NCBI GenBank assembly: GCA_907163375.1
Contig: CAJQUW010005721.1
Coordinates: forward strand, 1-64,000
Origin: Prostheceraeus crozeri
Taxonomy: Eukaryota > Platyhelminthes > Polycladida > Euryleptidae
DNA: 64,000 nucleotides
Reading direction: 5' to 3'
Shown: positions 21,926-36,184 of the stretch, one piece after another
Layout: the number at the start of each line of letters is the position of its first letter
Numbering within the stretch: position 1 is the stretch's first letter
Notes under the pieces: generated by a model
Databases searched by the model: none
Told to the model about the DNA's origin: nothing
The model's input: only the letters and a program-made list of their open reading frames with translations
Translations under genes and position numbers: made by a program

Positions 21926-22569
21926 AGCTCCCAAGAATTTGTTGCTGTCTTAAAAATGGTCACCAGCACACGGTTGAATTTTGTCTTTGTAATTGGTATG
22001 CGAAATTAATTCATTTTCTGAGTATCCTACACTGAATGTGCTCTTGTTTTGTAGATGACTTCCACATACTTGGATGATTAGATGCCAACCCAATCGCCGG
22101 TTTTCAATGTCGTGAGTTCCACCATTTTGCGTCCATCTGCGTCATCTTATCCGCAAATTTGAGCATCGAAAATTAATTGATTACATCGAAAGAAGACATT
22201 TGTTGACTTATGGAGAGAAAAAATAATTAGTATCGTCTGTGTTGGCTGCTAAAACACACGGATAATGTGATGGACTGTGACATTTCATGAATAATTGATT
22301 TCTTTTCCAATTTCTATTTTTGTATTTAATATTTGGATTTATGAATAATTGCAGTTTGCCTGGAGAGAGAAATTGATGAGACAATTGTTCATGAGCTTCA
22401 CCTTTTTCTCACGCAATAAGTGATTTTATTACGGAAGGGAGACAATAGCTTTACAAAGTTAACATTCACATTTTTGTTTGTTACGACTTACGGTTGCTGC
22501 AAGCAAGCAATAGGACACTGCACATTGGACAGCTTGGTCAACCTTTTCCTGATAGAAGAAGATATCTGA

Positions 22570-22700
22570 AGTCGGTACGATGGCTCAGTTGCTCAAAGGC
22601 CGCACTTCAGACGGAGGTGCAGAAGGTTCAAGGTTCAAGTCTGCACACCTCCGGAGGCACCACCACTACCTGCGGCTTCTTGTGTGCTGATGTGACGGAG
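22570..22700 (+). mobile_element. tRNA-like SINE, another family
   Basis: 'cggtacgatggctcagttg' gives an A box and 'aggttcaagtctg' a B box, spaced as in tRNA-derived SINEs. The following 'cacctccggaggcaccacca' forms a hairpin. Only one copy was seen in this window. Confidence 0.45.
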
Positions 22701-23029
22701 CGGTTGACATGAACACGTGTTTTGTACGTCCTTTCCACTGTTCACAACTATCTCATCTTGTTGACTTCGCTATTGCTCGGCGATATAGCAAAAAAGAGTT
22801 CTTTGAAATATGGAAACCGGCAGCTGGCCTTACCTGACCGGACCGACCTTGGTTTGATGCCGGCCGGCTTCCATTGATTTTGTGGATAGAGCTTTCTTTC
22901 TTGTTATTGCTGAACTGAGCACATAAATTTTCAGAGCATCCTACATTCTGTTGACTCTTGCTTTTATACATGGCTCCGAAATTCGTGAGAAATGCCGAAA
23001 TAGGGAGTTGTAGTGGTAGCCAATCAGTC

Positions 23030-23593
23030 TTCATCATCAGCCTATATCTGCCCACTGCAGGGCGAAGGCCTCAGTATCACACTTCCACCACCTTCTGTCT
23101 CCGACTAATTGTGGCCAGTTGTGTTGCAGAACAGCGCAATTTCTTCATGCCACTTTCTTGACGATCTTCCTCTTCTTCGCTTTCCTTCCCATGGTCTCCA
23201 TGTTGTTAATCTTTGGGTCCATCTACTGTCTTCCATTCGGGCAATGTGTCCTGCCCACTGCCACTTTCTTGCCTTCACCATTTGTAGTGCGTCCCTGGCC
23301 TTTGTCATTCTTTGCACCCATTCGTTCGTCTTCCTGTCCATGAATGCTATCTTCAAAATCCTTCTCTCCATCTTCAGTTGTGTAGCTTTGTTCTTCTGTT
23401 CCGTCTTCTTTGTCATTGTGCAACTTTCGGTGCCGTAGATTAATGCTGGTATTACGCATGCCTCGAGTACCTTCCGCTTTAGAGAGATAGGCAGACTGCT
23501 GGTGAAAATGTTTCGATGTTTGTTGAAAGCGTCCCACGCTATACCTATCCTCCTCTTGGCTCTTTTCATTGAGGCTGAACAAAGGTATTCCAT
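23030..23593 (-). pseudogene. LINE 3' end (non-LTR reverse transcriptase C terminus)
   Basis: A 162-codon minus-strand frame holds the RT thumb and C-terminal region: 'RKVLEACVIPALIYGTESCT', then 'LKMERRILKIAF', 'KWQWAGHIARMEDSRWTQR' and 'RRGRSSRKWHEEI'. Past its stop the 'WPQLVGDRRWW' and 'EAFALQWADIG' ends can still be read, which is how many RTE/CR1-like elements finish. It lacks the palm motif and endonuclease, so it is a 5'-truncated copy. The Ser/Phe-rich plus-strand frames over it are shadows. Confidence 0.85.
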
Positions 23594-26023
23594 ATGTCCT
23601 CCATCACAGCGTATGCAAAGATCACAGCGCTTGGTAAAATAGTGATAAGCAAGAGTAATATTTTGTTCCTTAGAAAGGTTGGTCTTTGCTTTGATTTGTA
23701 TTAAGCTTTTGGACCTGGTGCTTTGGTGTTTTGTAGAAATTAGTTTGCAGCAGGCCCCATAGCCAAAGTGATGGGGTCAATAAGTCAGCCTAATTTGACA
23801 TAATGTCAATGCCTAAAGGGATCTCATACAGACCTCCGCAGATCGAACGTTTGATAATTGTGAGTTAAGTTGGTAGTCCACGCGATGCACTTAGGACTTC
23901 TCTAACCATGCAGCAGACCTTGATGAATAAGATAGATAACAGTGTACTGACTACTAGAGTGGCACTCGATAGTGGCGTCATATTGACAGCAATCGTCATC
24001 GAAATAAAGTCCGAGATTTGCAAATGATATAGATAACGGATACAGAGAACTGTCTAAAAAGTTAATTAAATGTGATTGATAAGAATTCTCATGCCTTTTA
24101 CAATTTTCAAAATTGCTATTTGATTTCTCATTGTGGCTGCCCTGACATCGAATTAGAACCCTACATTTAATTAGTTTGAAGTCGGTCTAAAATAGGCCTG
24201 AATCTTGCATGACATGAAATAATGTCGGATAACTTCCCGTTCTAGTCAGCAGCTGCACAATAAGTTTCTAATCAATTCTGTTCTGTTTATCTGCAAGTTT
24301 TGCCTCTGATTTACATCCAAAGCTTTCTTTATTTCATTTTCTAACTGAAATCCACAGAATGAGTGTGCTAGAGGAAACTTGATCTCACTTGTTATCCAGG
24401 TTGATGAGCAGGGTGCAAATTCCAATGGCTTATCCGCTATTATAAGGAAGGATTTAGCCGAGCATCTGTAACAGATGGCTGTACCTCGAAATATCAATTT
24501 TCTTGCATCTTTGGCGCGGGAAGGAATGCAATTTCAACCCGAAATTATGAGCTAAGTGTTACATGGAGAAAAGCAACAACCCTCAATGACATCACAAAGA
24601 GATACCGCTGCCTGTGATTCACTCAGAATTTCGTGCAAGAAAAGCAATGCACTATTATCGAATGGTTTTTAGTGTCTTGATGGAAAACGGTGATTGAAAA
24701 ACATGACAAATATTTTTGAATGTTTCAGAGGGAAATTCTGCCTAGTCGAGTTAGTTTCTATCACTATCACGATGAGCATATTAACTGTTGGACTTTTGCT
24801 GTTTTGCACGCCTTGCTTTGCGGAAATCACAAGAAATCGAATAGGATCATACCACTAGGAACATGAGTATCTGAGATATCGGGAAACTCATGCTGACGGC
24901 GATGATGACTCATATGTGACGTCACAAAGTGCGCACGCGTGGACTAACTTCCAATGGAAACGTGATAGCAAGTTAGGCTATGCGACCTAGCTATCGATAG
25001 TAATGATATCTGCATATAAAATATGTCACATTTTCTTCACTTGGGCGACTTTGTGATCACTTTGTAGTATGCATGCAAATCAGATTTGTAGCACTATCCA
25101 TCTGAAGGCCCTGAACCTCTCACAGAGAGAACTGCCTAAGTTGCCGGCGGGGGGAAACCGGAAAACAGCCGCTGTTTCTTGTCCTGTTCGTTGTGAATGC
25201 ACCGCAGATTGACGCTTGTCGCTACAGACGACCGATTGCCCTAAAATAGATCGATTGTCTCTCCGTCATGGTGACTATGCATCTTGAGAAGAGGAAAATG
25301 TCCCTTCCTGTATCTTACAAGTTCGGTGCGTTCTGCTCTAATTAAAGTGACTTCTTTTTTATGGTTGGATTTCTATGAGTGGATAATGGAATACTGGATT
25401 GAATCACCTGGTAGCCCAATTTGCCAGATCTGCTAGAATTGCTTCTAATGCATCAGTTTTCGGCAGCTTGTATTTCTCCAGAAGTAGAAATTAGGAATTC
25501 AAGCATCAAATATTTCAATAATGGTTCTTTAGCCTACAAGTTTGAATACTGAAAACTGCCCATCCATTTATTTTTTTTCTTGTTTGTTTTTCCCAATATG
25601 TCGTTATTATGTTCTGGGGTTCGTCGAGGCACTTGTACTGATGCACTTGGGAAATCTTGACCATTTAGCATTACTGTGCCGTTCCTAGTATTCTGCAATT
25701 GGAGTGTATCTTGAGACCTATTTTAATCGTTTATGTGTGACCCTGTCAGCTGTTTCCCAGGCTCAAAATTAATATTCCTCATGATGCGCTCGAGATCTTG
25801 GGACTTGTAACCTTTCCTTTCGATCTTTTGTCGTAGGCCTACCGAGCAGTCTTATGATGGTTGGAGCTCATGTGTTCATATCTTGAATGAGTTTAATGAT
25901 CTTAAACACCTTGGCTTCCAGTGCTTCAATGAACTCTTCACATTTTATGTACTTTGTCAATGGGCAACACTGCTCAGGTTTCATTTCACATGTACACTTC
26001 ATATAGGAAGTACATCGAATACA
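23594..26023. other. Intron sequence, nothing recognised
   Basis: No exon-like frame, repeat partner or hairpin of note was found. A short G-rich run lies at ~25147. Confidence 0.45.
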
Positions 26024-26031
26024 GTTCCTAC

Positions 26032-26568
26032 CACAGAATTAGATTGTTTAATCGCATCACTTTGCTAGAAGTGCAAACTGATTCAAACAGATGGCACATG
26101 CAGGAACTTAATAAGTGGGCAAAAAGAAATTTTAATGCCTTGCAGAGATAGGAAAAATAGTCGTGCGTCGCTTGCGGATTGCTGTGAATTCCTTCAAAAT
26201 TATGTGATTCCTCGAAAATGCTTCGATCGCCACGACTCCTTCAGATTCGAAGAATTCAGATCATTGCGCTGAAGTTTTCTCGATAATGTTGGGTCCTCCG
26301 ATCATTATTAAAAAGTTAGCAGGCGCATGAAAAAACGTTCACAAACTTCTCTGTAGAACTTGACATCGTCTGTCTCTTTGCTGTATGATCCGTTTGATAA
26401 CAGTAACTGAAACTTTGTACAATTTGGCGTGTTTAATGTTGAACTGGCTGCTCATTGTTCGATTGCTATGATATTTAGTCAGCAGATTGTGCCATTTCAT
26501 TAACGTTACATGTTTCAATGTTTCCCTTCTAGTCAAACGGAAGAAGAGACGACCTGTCTAATTCTGTG
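26032..26568 (+). mobile_element. Complete hAT-like MITE (CACAGAATTAGA family)
   Basis: 537 bp. Terminal inverted repeats CACAGAATTAGA / TCTAATTCTGTG are flanked by an 8-bp target duplication with one mismatch (gttcctac at 26024-26031, gttgctac at 26569-26576). Eight-base duplications are characteristic of hAT transposases. It contains no transposase. Seven other whole or partial copies occur in the window. Confidence 0.9.
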
Positions 26569-26576
26569 GTTGCTAC

Positions 26577-29500
26577 TGTTCCGGTGTCGCATGACCATTT
26601 CGATGCCTGGTGCTTTCTTTCCATGTTAGCTCTTAGATGCAATCACAGAGATATATTTATTTATGTGTGGGTTGGTCTATAGTGGACATAATCCTATCCC
26701 AGCAACTGTATGCAATGGTAGCACCCGATAGAAATTGACATAGATATTCGTCTCTCTTTGGCTTGTGTGATTGGCCAAGCGCGCGCATTGTGGAGTATCT
26801 CCTATCAGCGAACACACGAACTTCAGCGGTCAGATTGCAGGCCGGCCTGTCAAGTGACTCAATTTTTCTCCGTGATGAATTCGTCAGATGAGAATATCAT
26901 TCACACCGTTCGACTCTTCACGACCTAAATTTGCATCATGTTCAATGGAAGATTGATCTTCTTGCCCCTCGAGACTACTTCTGGCCGTGACCATCAATGT
27001 TGATGAAAGTTATCTCTACACCCAAACACTCAGACAATGCAATTTATCCGCTGTGGATACAACATCGTCCACAGGTTACCCTGGTTATAAGAGAATTGAT
27101 TGAAAGTTGGCGCAGGTAATTGTAGGGGTGGGGGCCCAGCAATCCTCCATTTTCATGCCTCACTGCCAACATCTGCAGACTGAATCACAAAATGGATGCT
27201 TTTCCACAGTTATAACGATTGAAGCTTCGATAGAGTTAATTCAGACTTCAAACGCAAGATAAATATTTCAATTCAGGGAAGTGGATTTAGCGCGTCGGTG
27301 ACTTTGAGATACACAAGCTTGATTTAATTCACTGACGCTTGCTGGCACTTTGCATCTAAAAACAATTACAAGTGGCAAAACGTAAAATTGGTTCTTTGAA
27401 ATGATGACGGCATTGGCCAGACTCTAAATGGACATCAAAAGGTAAATAGTTTATGAAATATCGGAAGGCTATTGAGTTTACACCTCGACCAGGAATATCG
27501 AATGATTTGGTTTTGCAAACCGAAAATATATTTTTCATTAGCCTTCATTTCTCTGTATGATAAACTGTAACAACTGTAAGACCAATCTTGGTAATTTCGC
27601 TTCGAGTAGTAAATACAGTTCTATAAGCAATGAAACGAGTGTAAGAATATCTTAAGTGCAAAAACAAGTGCAAATTCTGTAATAAAAAATCATACGAAGT
27701 ATATACGCACAAGTAAAAGTCAAAATTCAAAATAATATAGAAACAATTATCTTCTAAATCTGTGTAGGTTTGCTGTCATAATAATAAGTGTCACAGGGCA
27801 AAACTTTGTCTTGCTCTTCTGAAAGGGAAAGATAAGATCACTGTCTTTAACCTGTAGATTCACCATGATAATAGACTTTCTTTCATTTGATAATGAAATG
27901 ATTAATGAACACGCAATGATCAGCCATCTCTACGGTACTGAATTATGTTGGATGATAGGATAATGTTCACTATCTATGTACACAGCACATGCATGTGCAT
28001 TAGATTGCTATGAGCTGATATCCAATTACGCGTATAATTGTCTTGTGGATGAGTCCAAATACTATTCCAAAAGCATTTTGTCTAGTCTATCTGTGTCATT
28101 TTTCTAACCAAGATTTTGATGCCAAAACTTTCATTTAAAGAAAAGTAGTTCTGCTTGACAAAATTTAATGTCATGGACAACCGTTCAAAGATGTAGTCAA
28201 TGATCATTGTGAATCTTCAAGAGGAGATCACTGCCTTTCAGATGATGTACAGCCTATGATACTTGTGCAGTCAAATGAGGTGAACATTAATGATGTAACA
28301 TTAATTTTGCTGAAGAGTGTAGAAGTAGATACCTCATGATGCTATCAATAGTATAGCTAATATGTGATGTAGCCATATATAGTGCATACGTACATGATGT
28401 GATAATTAGAATATCGTCATCAATTAACACCTCCTCTTACGTTGCTGATGATACAATTTCTGGGCCTTGATCGGTTATATCTCTGGTTCTACATTTCTCG
28501 CAAGATCTCAATGATCCTTGTAGTTAATTAATTGTTCCTGTCTTGACTCTTGCTCGGACAGTGAATGTTTCATAGTCATCACAATGATGAACTACTGAAA
28601 TGGGATTCAAATTCGAAGAAGTAATATCCAATTTTGATGAGAAAGTATCGAAGATGTTATCATTTTCCTCTCTTGGAAATCCATCCTCTTAAGGTGGAGA
28701 ATCAATTATTCATGCAAATTTCCAAGATAGAAACTCCCGATTCAATCCCAACTTCGTGTCTCCGCTCACCTATAAACCACTTTATTGACTAATTATTTAG
28801 CAATACGATGACCATCAATGAAACTTGTCCTCCCATCGATTACTGCTCTTCATATATTCTGGAAGATTGAGTCTATCATTGGAAAATAATCCCTTGGAAC
28901 TAATTAGGAAAAGTCAGCTAAGGATCGTTCAGATATTACTTGGAATGAGCAACTCGTGGAGATTAGGATGCAGCAGTGAGATCATGGTCGAGAACTAGCC
29001 GCAGCGTCTCGCTGGCGTGAAATGTTACTCGTCTGATGATTTATTCTTGTGTAAGATACTTAGATACATGGAAGATAGGACTCGTAATGTGAAACCAAAG
29101 TATCTCAGACATTGCTGAAGGTCATCTTCAGTACTGCGGAATTTATTTTCCATCACCTCACAACATCCTTGCATCTGAAGCTGAAATGAGGAATCGATCG
29201 ACTTGAGGTTGTGTCTTTGTGCACTTTCGAAAGCTATGACGCTGACTCAAGGCAGTCGAATCATACTCAATGCCTTCTGGAGTCTATGGTCAGTCTATGC
29301 AGTCAAAACACGACAGCATACAAACAGGAGACCTTTCCAAGACTTCTTAAGAACCTGTCAGCACTTCCAAGACTTGTTATTAATGCGTAATATTAATATA
29401 TTAATCAATCCCTGCAGTTTCGGTGTTTGTACGCCATTTTGATTTATTCTCATTTCTCGAAGAAGGCTAGCAATATGATATTCCAACAGTGACAGTTGAA

Positions 29501-30363
29501 AAGAACGGTCCAAACTACACAAAAAAGGTATTGACTAAATAATTGAGAATTATTTCAAACGAGATTAGAATGCAGTTTTGGTTTCATTTCCGATAGTTTG
29601 AATTTTCGTCATTTTATCGAAAGGGGCTCATCGTGTGATTTTCAAGCTGTGATCTTTGAAACTTTGTGCAAAAATACATCACAAACCGTCAAGAAATATA
29701 ATGGGAAATGTAACCGCCTCTGCTGACAGACACCGTCACATGTAACTGATACTGAGTGAATGATGCAGTCGTTGACAAGTGTTTCTAAGGGAAACGCATG
29801 CTACTTCTGTGCCGTTGTTGAACATCGCAAAAAGCTTAACTCCATTCTAGGACCTTTATTGTTAAAAAAATTCTATGGGTGGGAATGTGTGTTGAGTAAT
29901 GTTTGATTCACACCGGTCGACGAAGACTTTTCGGAGTAGACTTAGTGAATTCTTTGCGAAGGCTTATTTATCATCTCAGTGGTCGCAGCCCATTATCAGT
30001 CAGATATTCTGAAGTCATAGGCTCAGAGCTGGAAACCCTAGTAGCTAACCCCTAAAATGTAGTACCCGGGCCGATGCTTATTATGTCTGAAATCATGAAA
30101 TTTCCTCCTCATTTGACCATTTAAATACTCTGAATCAAGTTCATATGATGGCCTGTCAACATGGTTCTTAAGCAGTATAATGAAATAAACACCGACATAG
30201 CAACTACACGTTTTCAAACAGACTGCATGTCTTCAGTGCATCGGTTTATATAAACTTAAATGCAACTTACGACAATGGCAGCTATCTGCACATCAAATAA
30301 GATACAAATTATTTGTGAAAGATACACCCGCTATGCATCATGTACAACATTCAAAACAAATGA
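26577..30363. other. Intron sequence, nothing recognised
   Basis: 3.8 kb of AT-rich sequence without a supported exon or identifiable element. An ORF at 29203-29442 has no splice sites or motif that I recognise. Confidence 0.45.
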
Positions 30364-33300
30364 TAACTCACTGCCTATCAAATGATTGGAAACTCACTGC
30401 CTATCAAATGATTGGAAACTCACTGCCTATCAAATGATTGGAAACTCACTGCCTATCAAATGATTGAAAACTCACTGCCTATCAAATGATTGAAAACTCA
30501 CTGCCTATCAAATGATTGGAAACTCACTGCCTATCAAATGATTGGAAACTCACTGCCTATCAAATGATTGGAAACTCACTGTCTATCAAATGATTGAAAA
30601 CTCACTGCCTATCAAATGACTGAAAACTCACTGCCTATCAAATGATTGGAAACTCACTGCCTATCAAATGACTGGAAGCTCACTGCCTATCAAATGATTG
30701 GAAACTCACTGCCTATCAAATGATTGAAAACTCACTGCCTATCAAATGATTGGAAACTCACTGCCTATCAAATGATTGAAAACTCACTGCCTATCAAATG
30801 ATTGAAAACTCACTGCCTATCAAATGATTGGAAACTCACTGCCTATCAAATGATTGAAAACTCACTGCCTATCAAATGATTGGAAACTCACTGCCTATCA
30901 AATGATTGAAAACTCACTGCCTATCAAATGATTGGAAACTCACTGCCTATCAAATGATTGGAAACTCACTGCCTATCAAATGATTGGAAACTCACTGCCT
31001 ATCAAATGATTGGAAACTCACTGCCTATCAAATGATTGAAACTCACTGCCTATCAAATGACTGAAAACTCACTGCCTATCAAATGATTGGAAACTCACTG
31101 CCTATCAAATGATTGGAAACTCACTGCCTATCAAATGATTGGAAACTCACTGTCTATCAAATGATTGAAAACTCACTGCCTATCAAATGACTGAAAACTC
31201 ACTGCCTATCAAATGATTGGAAACTCACTGCCTATCAAATGATTGAAAACTCACTGCCTATCAAATGATTGGAAACTCACTGCCTATCAAATGATTGAAA
31301 ACTCACTGCCTATCAAATGATTGAAAACTCACTGCCTATCAAATGATTGGAAACCCACTGCCTATCAAATGATTGAAAACTCACTGCCTATCAAATGATT
31401 GGAAACTCACTGCCTATCAAATGATTGAAAACTCACTGCCTATCAAATGATTGGAAACTCACTGCCTATCAAATGATTGGAAACTCACTGCCTATCAAAT
31501 GATTGAAAACTCACTGCCTATCAAATGATTGAAAACTCACTGCCTATCAAATGATTGAAAACTCACTGCCTATCAAATGATTGAAAACTCACTGCCTATC
31601 AAATGATTGAAAACTCACTGCCTATCAAATGATTGAAAACTCACTGCCTATCAAATGATTGGAAACTCACTGCCTATCAAATGATTGAAAACTCACTGCC
31701 AATCAAATGATTGAAAACTCACTGCCTATCAAATGATTGGAAACTCACTGCCTATCAAATGATTGAAAACTCACTGCCAATCAAATGATTGAAAACTCAC
31801 TGCCTATCAAATGATTGGAAACTCACTGCCTATCAAATGATTGGAAACTCACTGCCTATCAAATGATTGGAAACTCACTGCCTATCAAATGATTGAAAAC
31901 TCACTGCCTATCAAATGATTGAAAACTCACTGCCTATCAAATGATTGAAAACTCACTGCCTATCAAATGATTGGAAACTCACTGCCTATCAAATGATTGG
32001 AAACTCACTGCCTATCAAATGATTGAAAACTCACTGCCTATCAAATGATTGAAAACTCACTGCCTATCAAATGATTGAAAACTCAGTGCCTATCAAATGA
32101 TTGGAAACTCACTGCCTATCAAATGATTGGAAACTCACTGCCTATCAAATGATTGGAAACTCACTGCCTATCAAATGATTGGAAACTCACTGCCTATCAA
32201 ATGATTGGAAACTCACTGCCTATCAAATGATTGAAAACTCACTGCCTATCAAATGATTGAAAACTCACTGCCTATCAAATGATTGGAAACTCACTGCCTA
32301 TCAAATGATTGAAAACTCACTGCCTATCAAATGATTGGAAACTCACTGTCTATCAAATGATTGAAAACTCACTGCCTATCAAATGATTGGAAACTCACTG
32401 CCTATCAAATGATTGAAAACTCACTGCCTATCAAATGATTGAAAACTCACTGCCTATCAAATGATTGGAAACTCACTGCCTATCAAATGATTGGAAACTC
32501 ACTGCCTATCAAATGATTGGAAACTCACTGCCTATCAAATGATTGGAAACTCACTGGCTATCAAATGATTGAAAACTCACTGGCTATCAAATGATTGAAA
32601 ACTCACTGGCTATCAAATGATTGGAAACTCACTGCCTATCAAATGATTGAAAACTCACTGCCTATCAAATGATTGAAAACTCACTGCCTATCAAATGATT
32701 GGAAACTCACTGCCTATCAAATGATTGGAAACTCACTGCCTATCAAATGATTGGAAACTCACTGCCTATCAAATGATTGGAAACTCACTGCCTATCAAAT
32801 GATTGAAAACTCACTGCCTATCAAATGATTGGAAACTCACTGCCTATCAAATGATTGAAAACTCACTGCCTATCAAATGATAACTCACTGCCTATCAAAT
32901 GATTGGAAACTCACTGCCTATCAAATGATTGAAAACTCACTGCCTATCAAATGATTGAAAACTCACTGCCTATCAAATGATTGAAAACTCACTGCCTATC
33001 AAATGATTGGAAACTCACTGCCTATCAAATGATTGAAAACTCACTGCCTATCAAATGATTGGAAACTCACTGCCAATCAAATGATTGAAAACTCACTGCC
33101 TATCAAATGATTGGAAACTCACTGCCTATCAAATGATTGGAAACTCACTGCGTATCAAATGATTGAAAACTCACTGCCTATCAAATGATTGAAAACTCAC
33201 TGCCTATCAAATGATTGAAAACTCACTGCCTATCAAATGATAACTCACTGCCTATCAAATGATTGGAAACTCACTGCCTATCAAATGATTGAAAACTCAC

Positions 33301-34696
33301 TGCCTATCAAATGATTGAAAACTCACTGCCTATCAAATGATTGAAAACTCACTGCCAATCAAATGATTGAAAACTCACTGCCAATCAAATGATTGAAAAC
33401 TCACTGCCTATCAAATGATTGAAAACTCACTGCCTATCAAATGATTGGAAACTCACTGCCTATATGATTGAAAACTCACTGCCTATCAAATGATTGGAAA
33501 CTCACTGCCTATCAAATGATAACTCACTGCCTATCAAATGATTGGAAACTCACTGCCTATCAAATGATTGGAAACTCACTGCCTATCAAATGATTGAAAA
33601 CTCACTGCCTATCAAATGACTGAAAACTCACTGCCTATCAAATGATTGGAAACTCACTGCCTATCAAATGATTGGAAACTCACTGCCTATCAAATGATTG
33701 AAAACTCACTGCCTATCAAATGACTGAAAACTCACTGCCTATCAAATGATTGGAAACTCACTGCCTATCAAATGATTGGAAACTCACTGCCTATCAAATG
33801 ATTGAAAACTCACTGCCTATCAAATGACTGAAAACTCACTGCCTATCAAATGATTGGAAACTCACTGCCTATCAAATGATTGGAAACTCACTGCCTATCA
33901 AATGATTGGAAACTCACTGCCTATCAAATGACTGAAAACTCACTGCCTATCAAATGACTGAAAACTCACTGCCTATCAAATGACTGAAAACTCACTGCCT
34001 ATCAAATGATTGAAAAATCACTGCCTATCAAATGATTGAAAACTCACTCCCTATCAAATGATTGAAAACTCACTGCCTATCAAATGACTGAAAACTCACT
34101 GCCTATCAAATGACTGAAAACTCACTGCCTATCAAATGATTGGAAACTCACTGCCTATCAAATGATTGAAAACTCACTCCCTATCAAATGATTGAAAACT
34201 CACTGCCTATCAAATGATTGGAAACTCACTGCCTATCAAATGATTGGAAACTCACTGCCTATCAAATGATTGAAAACTCACTGCCTATCAAATGATTGGA
34301 AACTCACTGCCTATCAAATGATTGGAAACTCACTGCCTATCAAATGATTGGAAACTCACTGCCTATCAAATGATTGGAAACTCACTGCCTATCAAATGAC
34401 TGAAAACTCACTGCCTATCAAATGATTGGAAACTCACTGCCTATCAAATGATTGAAAACTCACTGCCTATCAAATGACTGAAAACTCACTGCCTATCAAA
34501 TGATTGGAAACTCACTGCCTATCAAATGATTGGAAACTCACTGCCTATCAAATGATTGAAAACTGACTGCCTATCAAATGATTGAAAACTCACTGCCTAT
34601 CAAATGATTGGAAACTCACTGCCTATCAAATGATTGGAAACTCACTGCCTATCAAATGATTGAAAACTCACTGCCTATCAAATGATTGGAAACTCA
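30364..34696. repeat. 26-bp satellite, ~167 copies (4.3 kb)
   Basis: The unit is 'aactcactgcctatcaaatg' followed by 'attgaa' or 'attgga'; 26 bp, highly homogeneous. Variants are mostly single-base (attg/actg, gaaa/ggaa, cctatc/ccaatc/ggctatc). A few units are shortened to 'aaatgataactc' (e.g. ~32880, 33240, 33520). Some multi-unit blocks recur, which suggests repeated segmental duplication. On the transcribed strand each unit contains GCAGTGAGTTT. It has no stop-free long frame. Confidence 0.97.
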
Positions 34697-35590
34697 TTTT
34701 GCTGCTCAACATCAATTTACTTACAGATGGTACATAGGCCCTACAGCATATGATCATATAATCAGCAATTAGATTTTTAGAATGACTCTCAAGGCAACTA
34801 CACTCAACTACTAAGGATGGTAAAGTGCTCAAAACGATAAAATTTCTCACCCAAGCCCAGATACGAAATTCATCCTGGCCTAATATTTTGGGTCGAAAAA
34901 AGCGGCCCGCCTGCAGCTCTGCCTTGGCTACATGCCGTCATGGATTACTACGTGCAGGTGCGAGCTACGAGTAGGTGCTGAGATAGCCAAAAACACACAT
35001 TAAGGAAATACATCTTCTCTTCCAAATGACTTAAATTTCGAACTTTCGAGGTCCCCTGTTCAATCCAGAATGTTCAGATTATTTCGAAGCATACTCAGTC
35101 ATATGAAGAACATATAATTCATTATTTTGATTCCACGATGAGAGAAAGCAAATGGTTAACACACAGTTTTGATGATTCGCTTCATGTGATGATGATGCAT
35201 GTGTTGAAGGAAAATTGCGGCTGCCTAGTGACGCAAATCACAACTTAGTTACAGAAGAATGATCGTACCGAGAGGAACTTAGAATAGATATGATTTTTCT
35301 CGACGAGCATGTCATTTTCCATCAAAGTCAGATAAAAATAAGTTATAATAAGACAAATGGATGTTCGTTCTCGGTCTATGATCCAATCATTTTCGACTAT
35401 ACAACCATGCATGCAAGTCGGCGTTATAATCACAGTCACAATTCCTGACATTTGTACGTCAGTAGTCGGCATGAATAAGAATAAGCGACAGCAGCACTCA
35501 CTTCAATTTCTATGCTTCAAATATTTACTTTGGAGTGTCTCAGATCATCGCACACTCACTGACATAAAAATAAATATTTCGTCACACACG
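34697..35590. other. Intron sequence, nothing recognised
   Basis: Short frames at 35245-35472 and 35357-35626 overlap on opposite strands and show no motif. Confidence 0.4.
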
Positions 35591-35597
35591 GTGACAT

Positions 35598-35890
35598 GTG
35601 ACGCCGTGGCTAGTGACGTGGATTAACGATCTGGAGGTGAAGGGTTCAAGTCTGAAGGGAGAGGATTCCTCAACGAGGCATAGTGAAGAATGCTGATATG
35701 CTGTCTCGCTACATAATAGTGATGATGTCGATATCACTTGGCAGATGACTTCTGCCTTCACTCGCATTCCTTTTACATACCGTCAGCGTGGCCTAGTGAA
35801 GAAGGTGCGAGCTCGTCTCCACCGCGGACTTCGGTTCGATTCCTAGGTCAGGCGAGTGCGGTCGGGGAATCAAGGGAGTTGGTGTCTTTT
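35598..35890 (+). mobile_element. tRNA-derived SINE, family 2, composite
   Basis: A first tRNA-like head ('cgtggctagtgacgtgg', B box 'gggttcaagtc') is followed by a body ending 'gacttctgccttcactcgca'. A second head follows (A box 'gtggcctagtgaagaagg', B box 'cggttcgattcct'). Body and second head match 21430-21925, while the first head differs. This points to a SINE assembled from two tRNA-like units. Confidence 0.65.
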
Positions 35891-36184
35891 ATTGACTTAA
35901 TAGTTGTTATTCACTTTAGATATTCAATGATTGCTTGTTGACATTTGCAATGAGTTTTTGTGGCATTCCTTTATTGTTTCTCCCTATAAGCTGTGTATTC
36001 TTCTACAATATAATGACAATGGATTGTCGAACAGAATCTAGTTCCTTCTTGCGAATAATGAAGACTCAAAACAAGTTTTCTTGCTGACGATCAACAGAAA
36101 AATGATCTTGAAGTGAACTAGACGGTTTCAAGAATAGGAATTACATACTATATTTTATTTTGCTATCATTAGAATTCATCTATC

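Noticed and set aside
30364..34696. CRISPR array
   Set aside because: Units are contiguous with no unique spacers, and the DNA is eukaryotic; it is a satellite.
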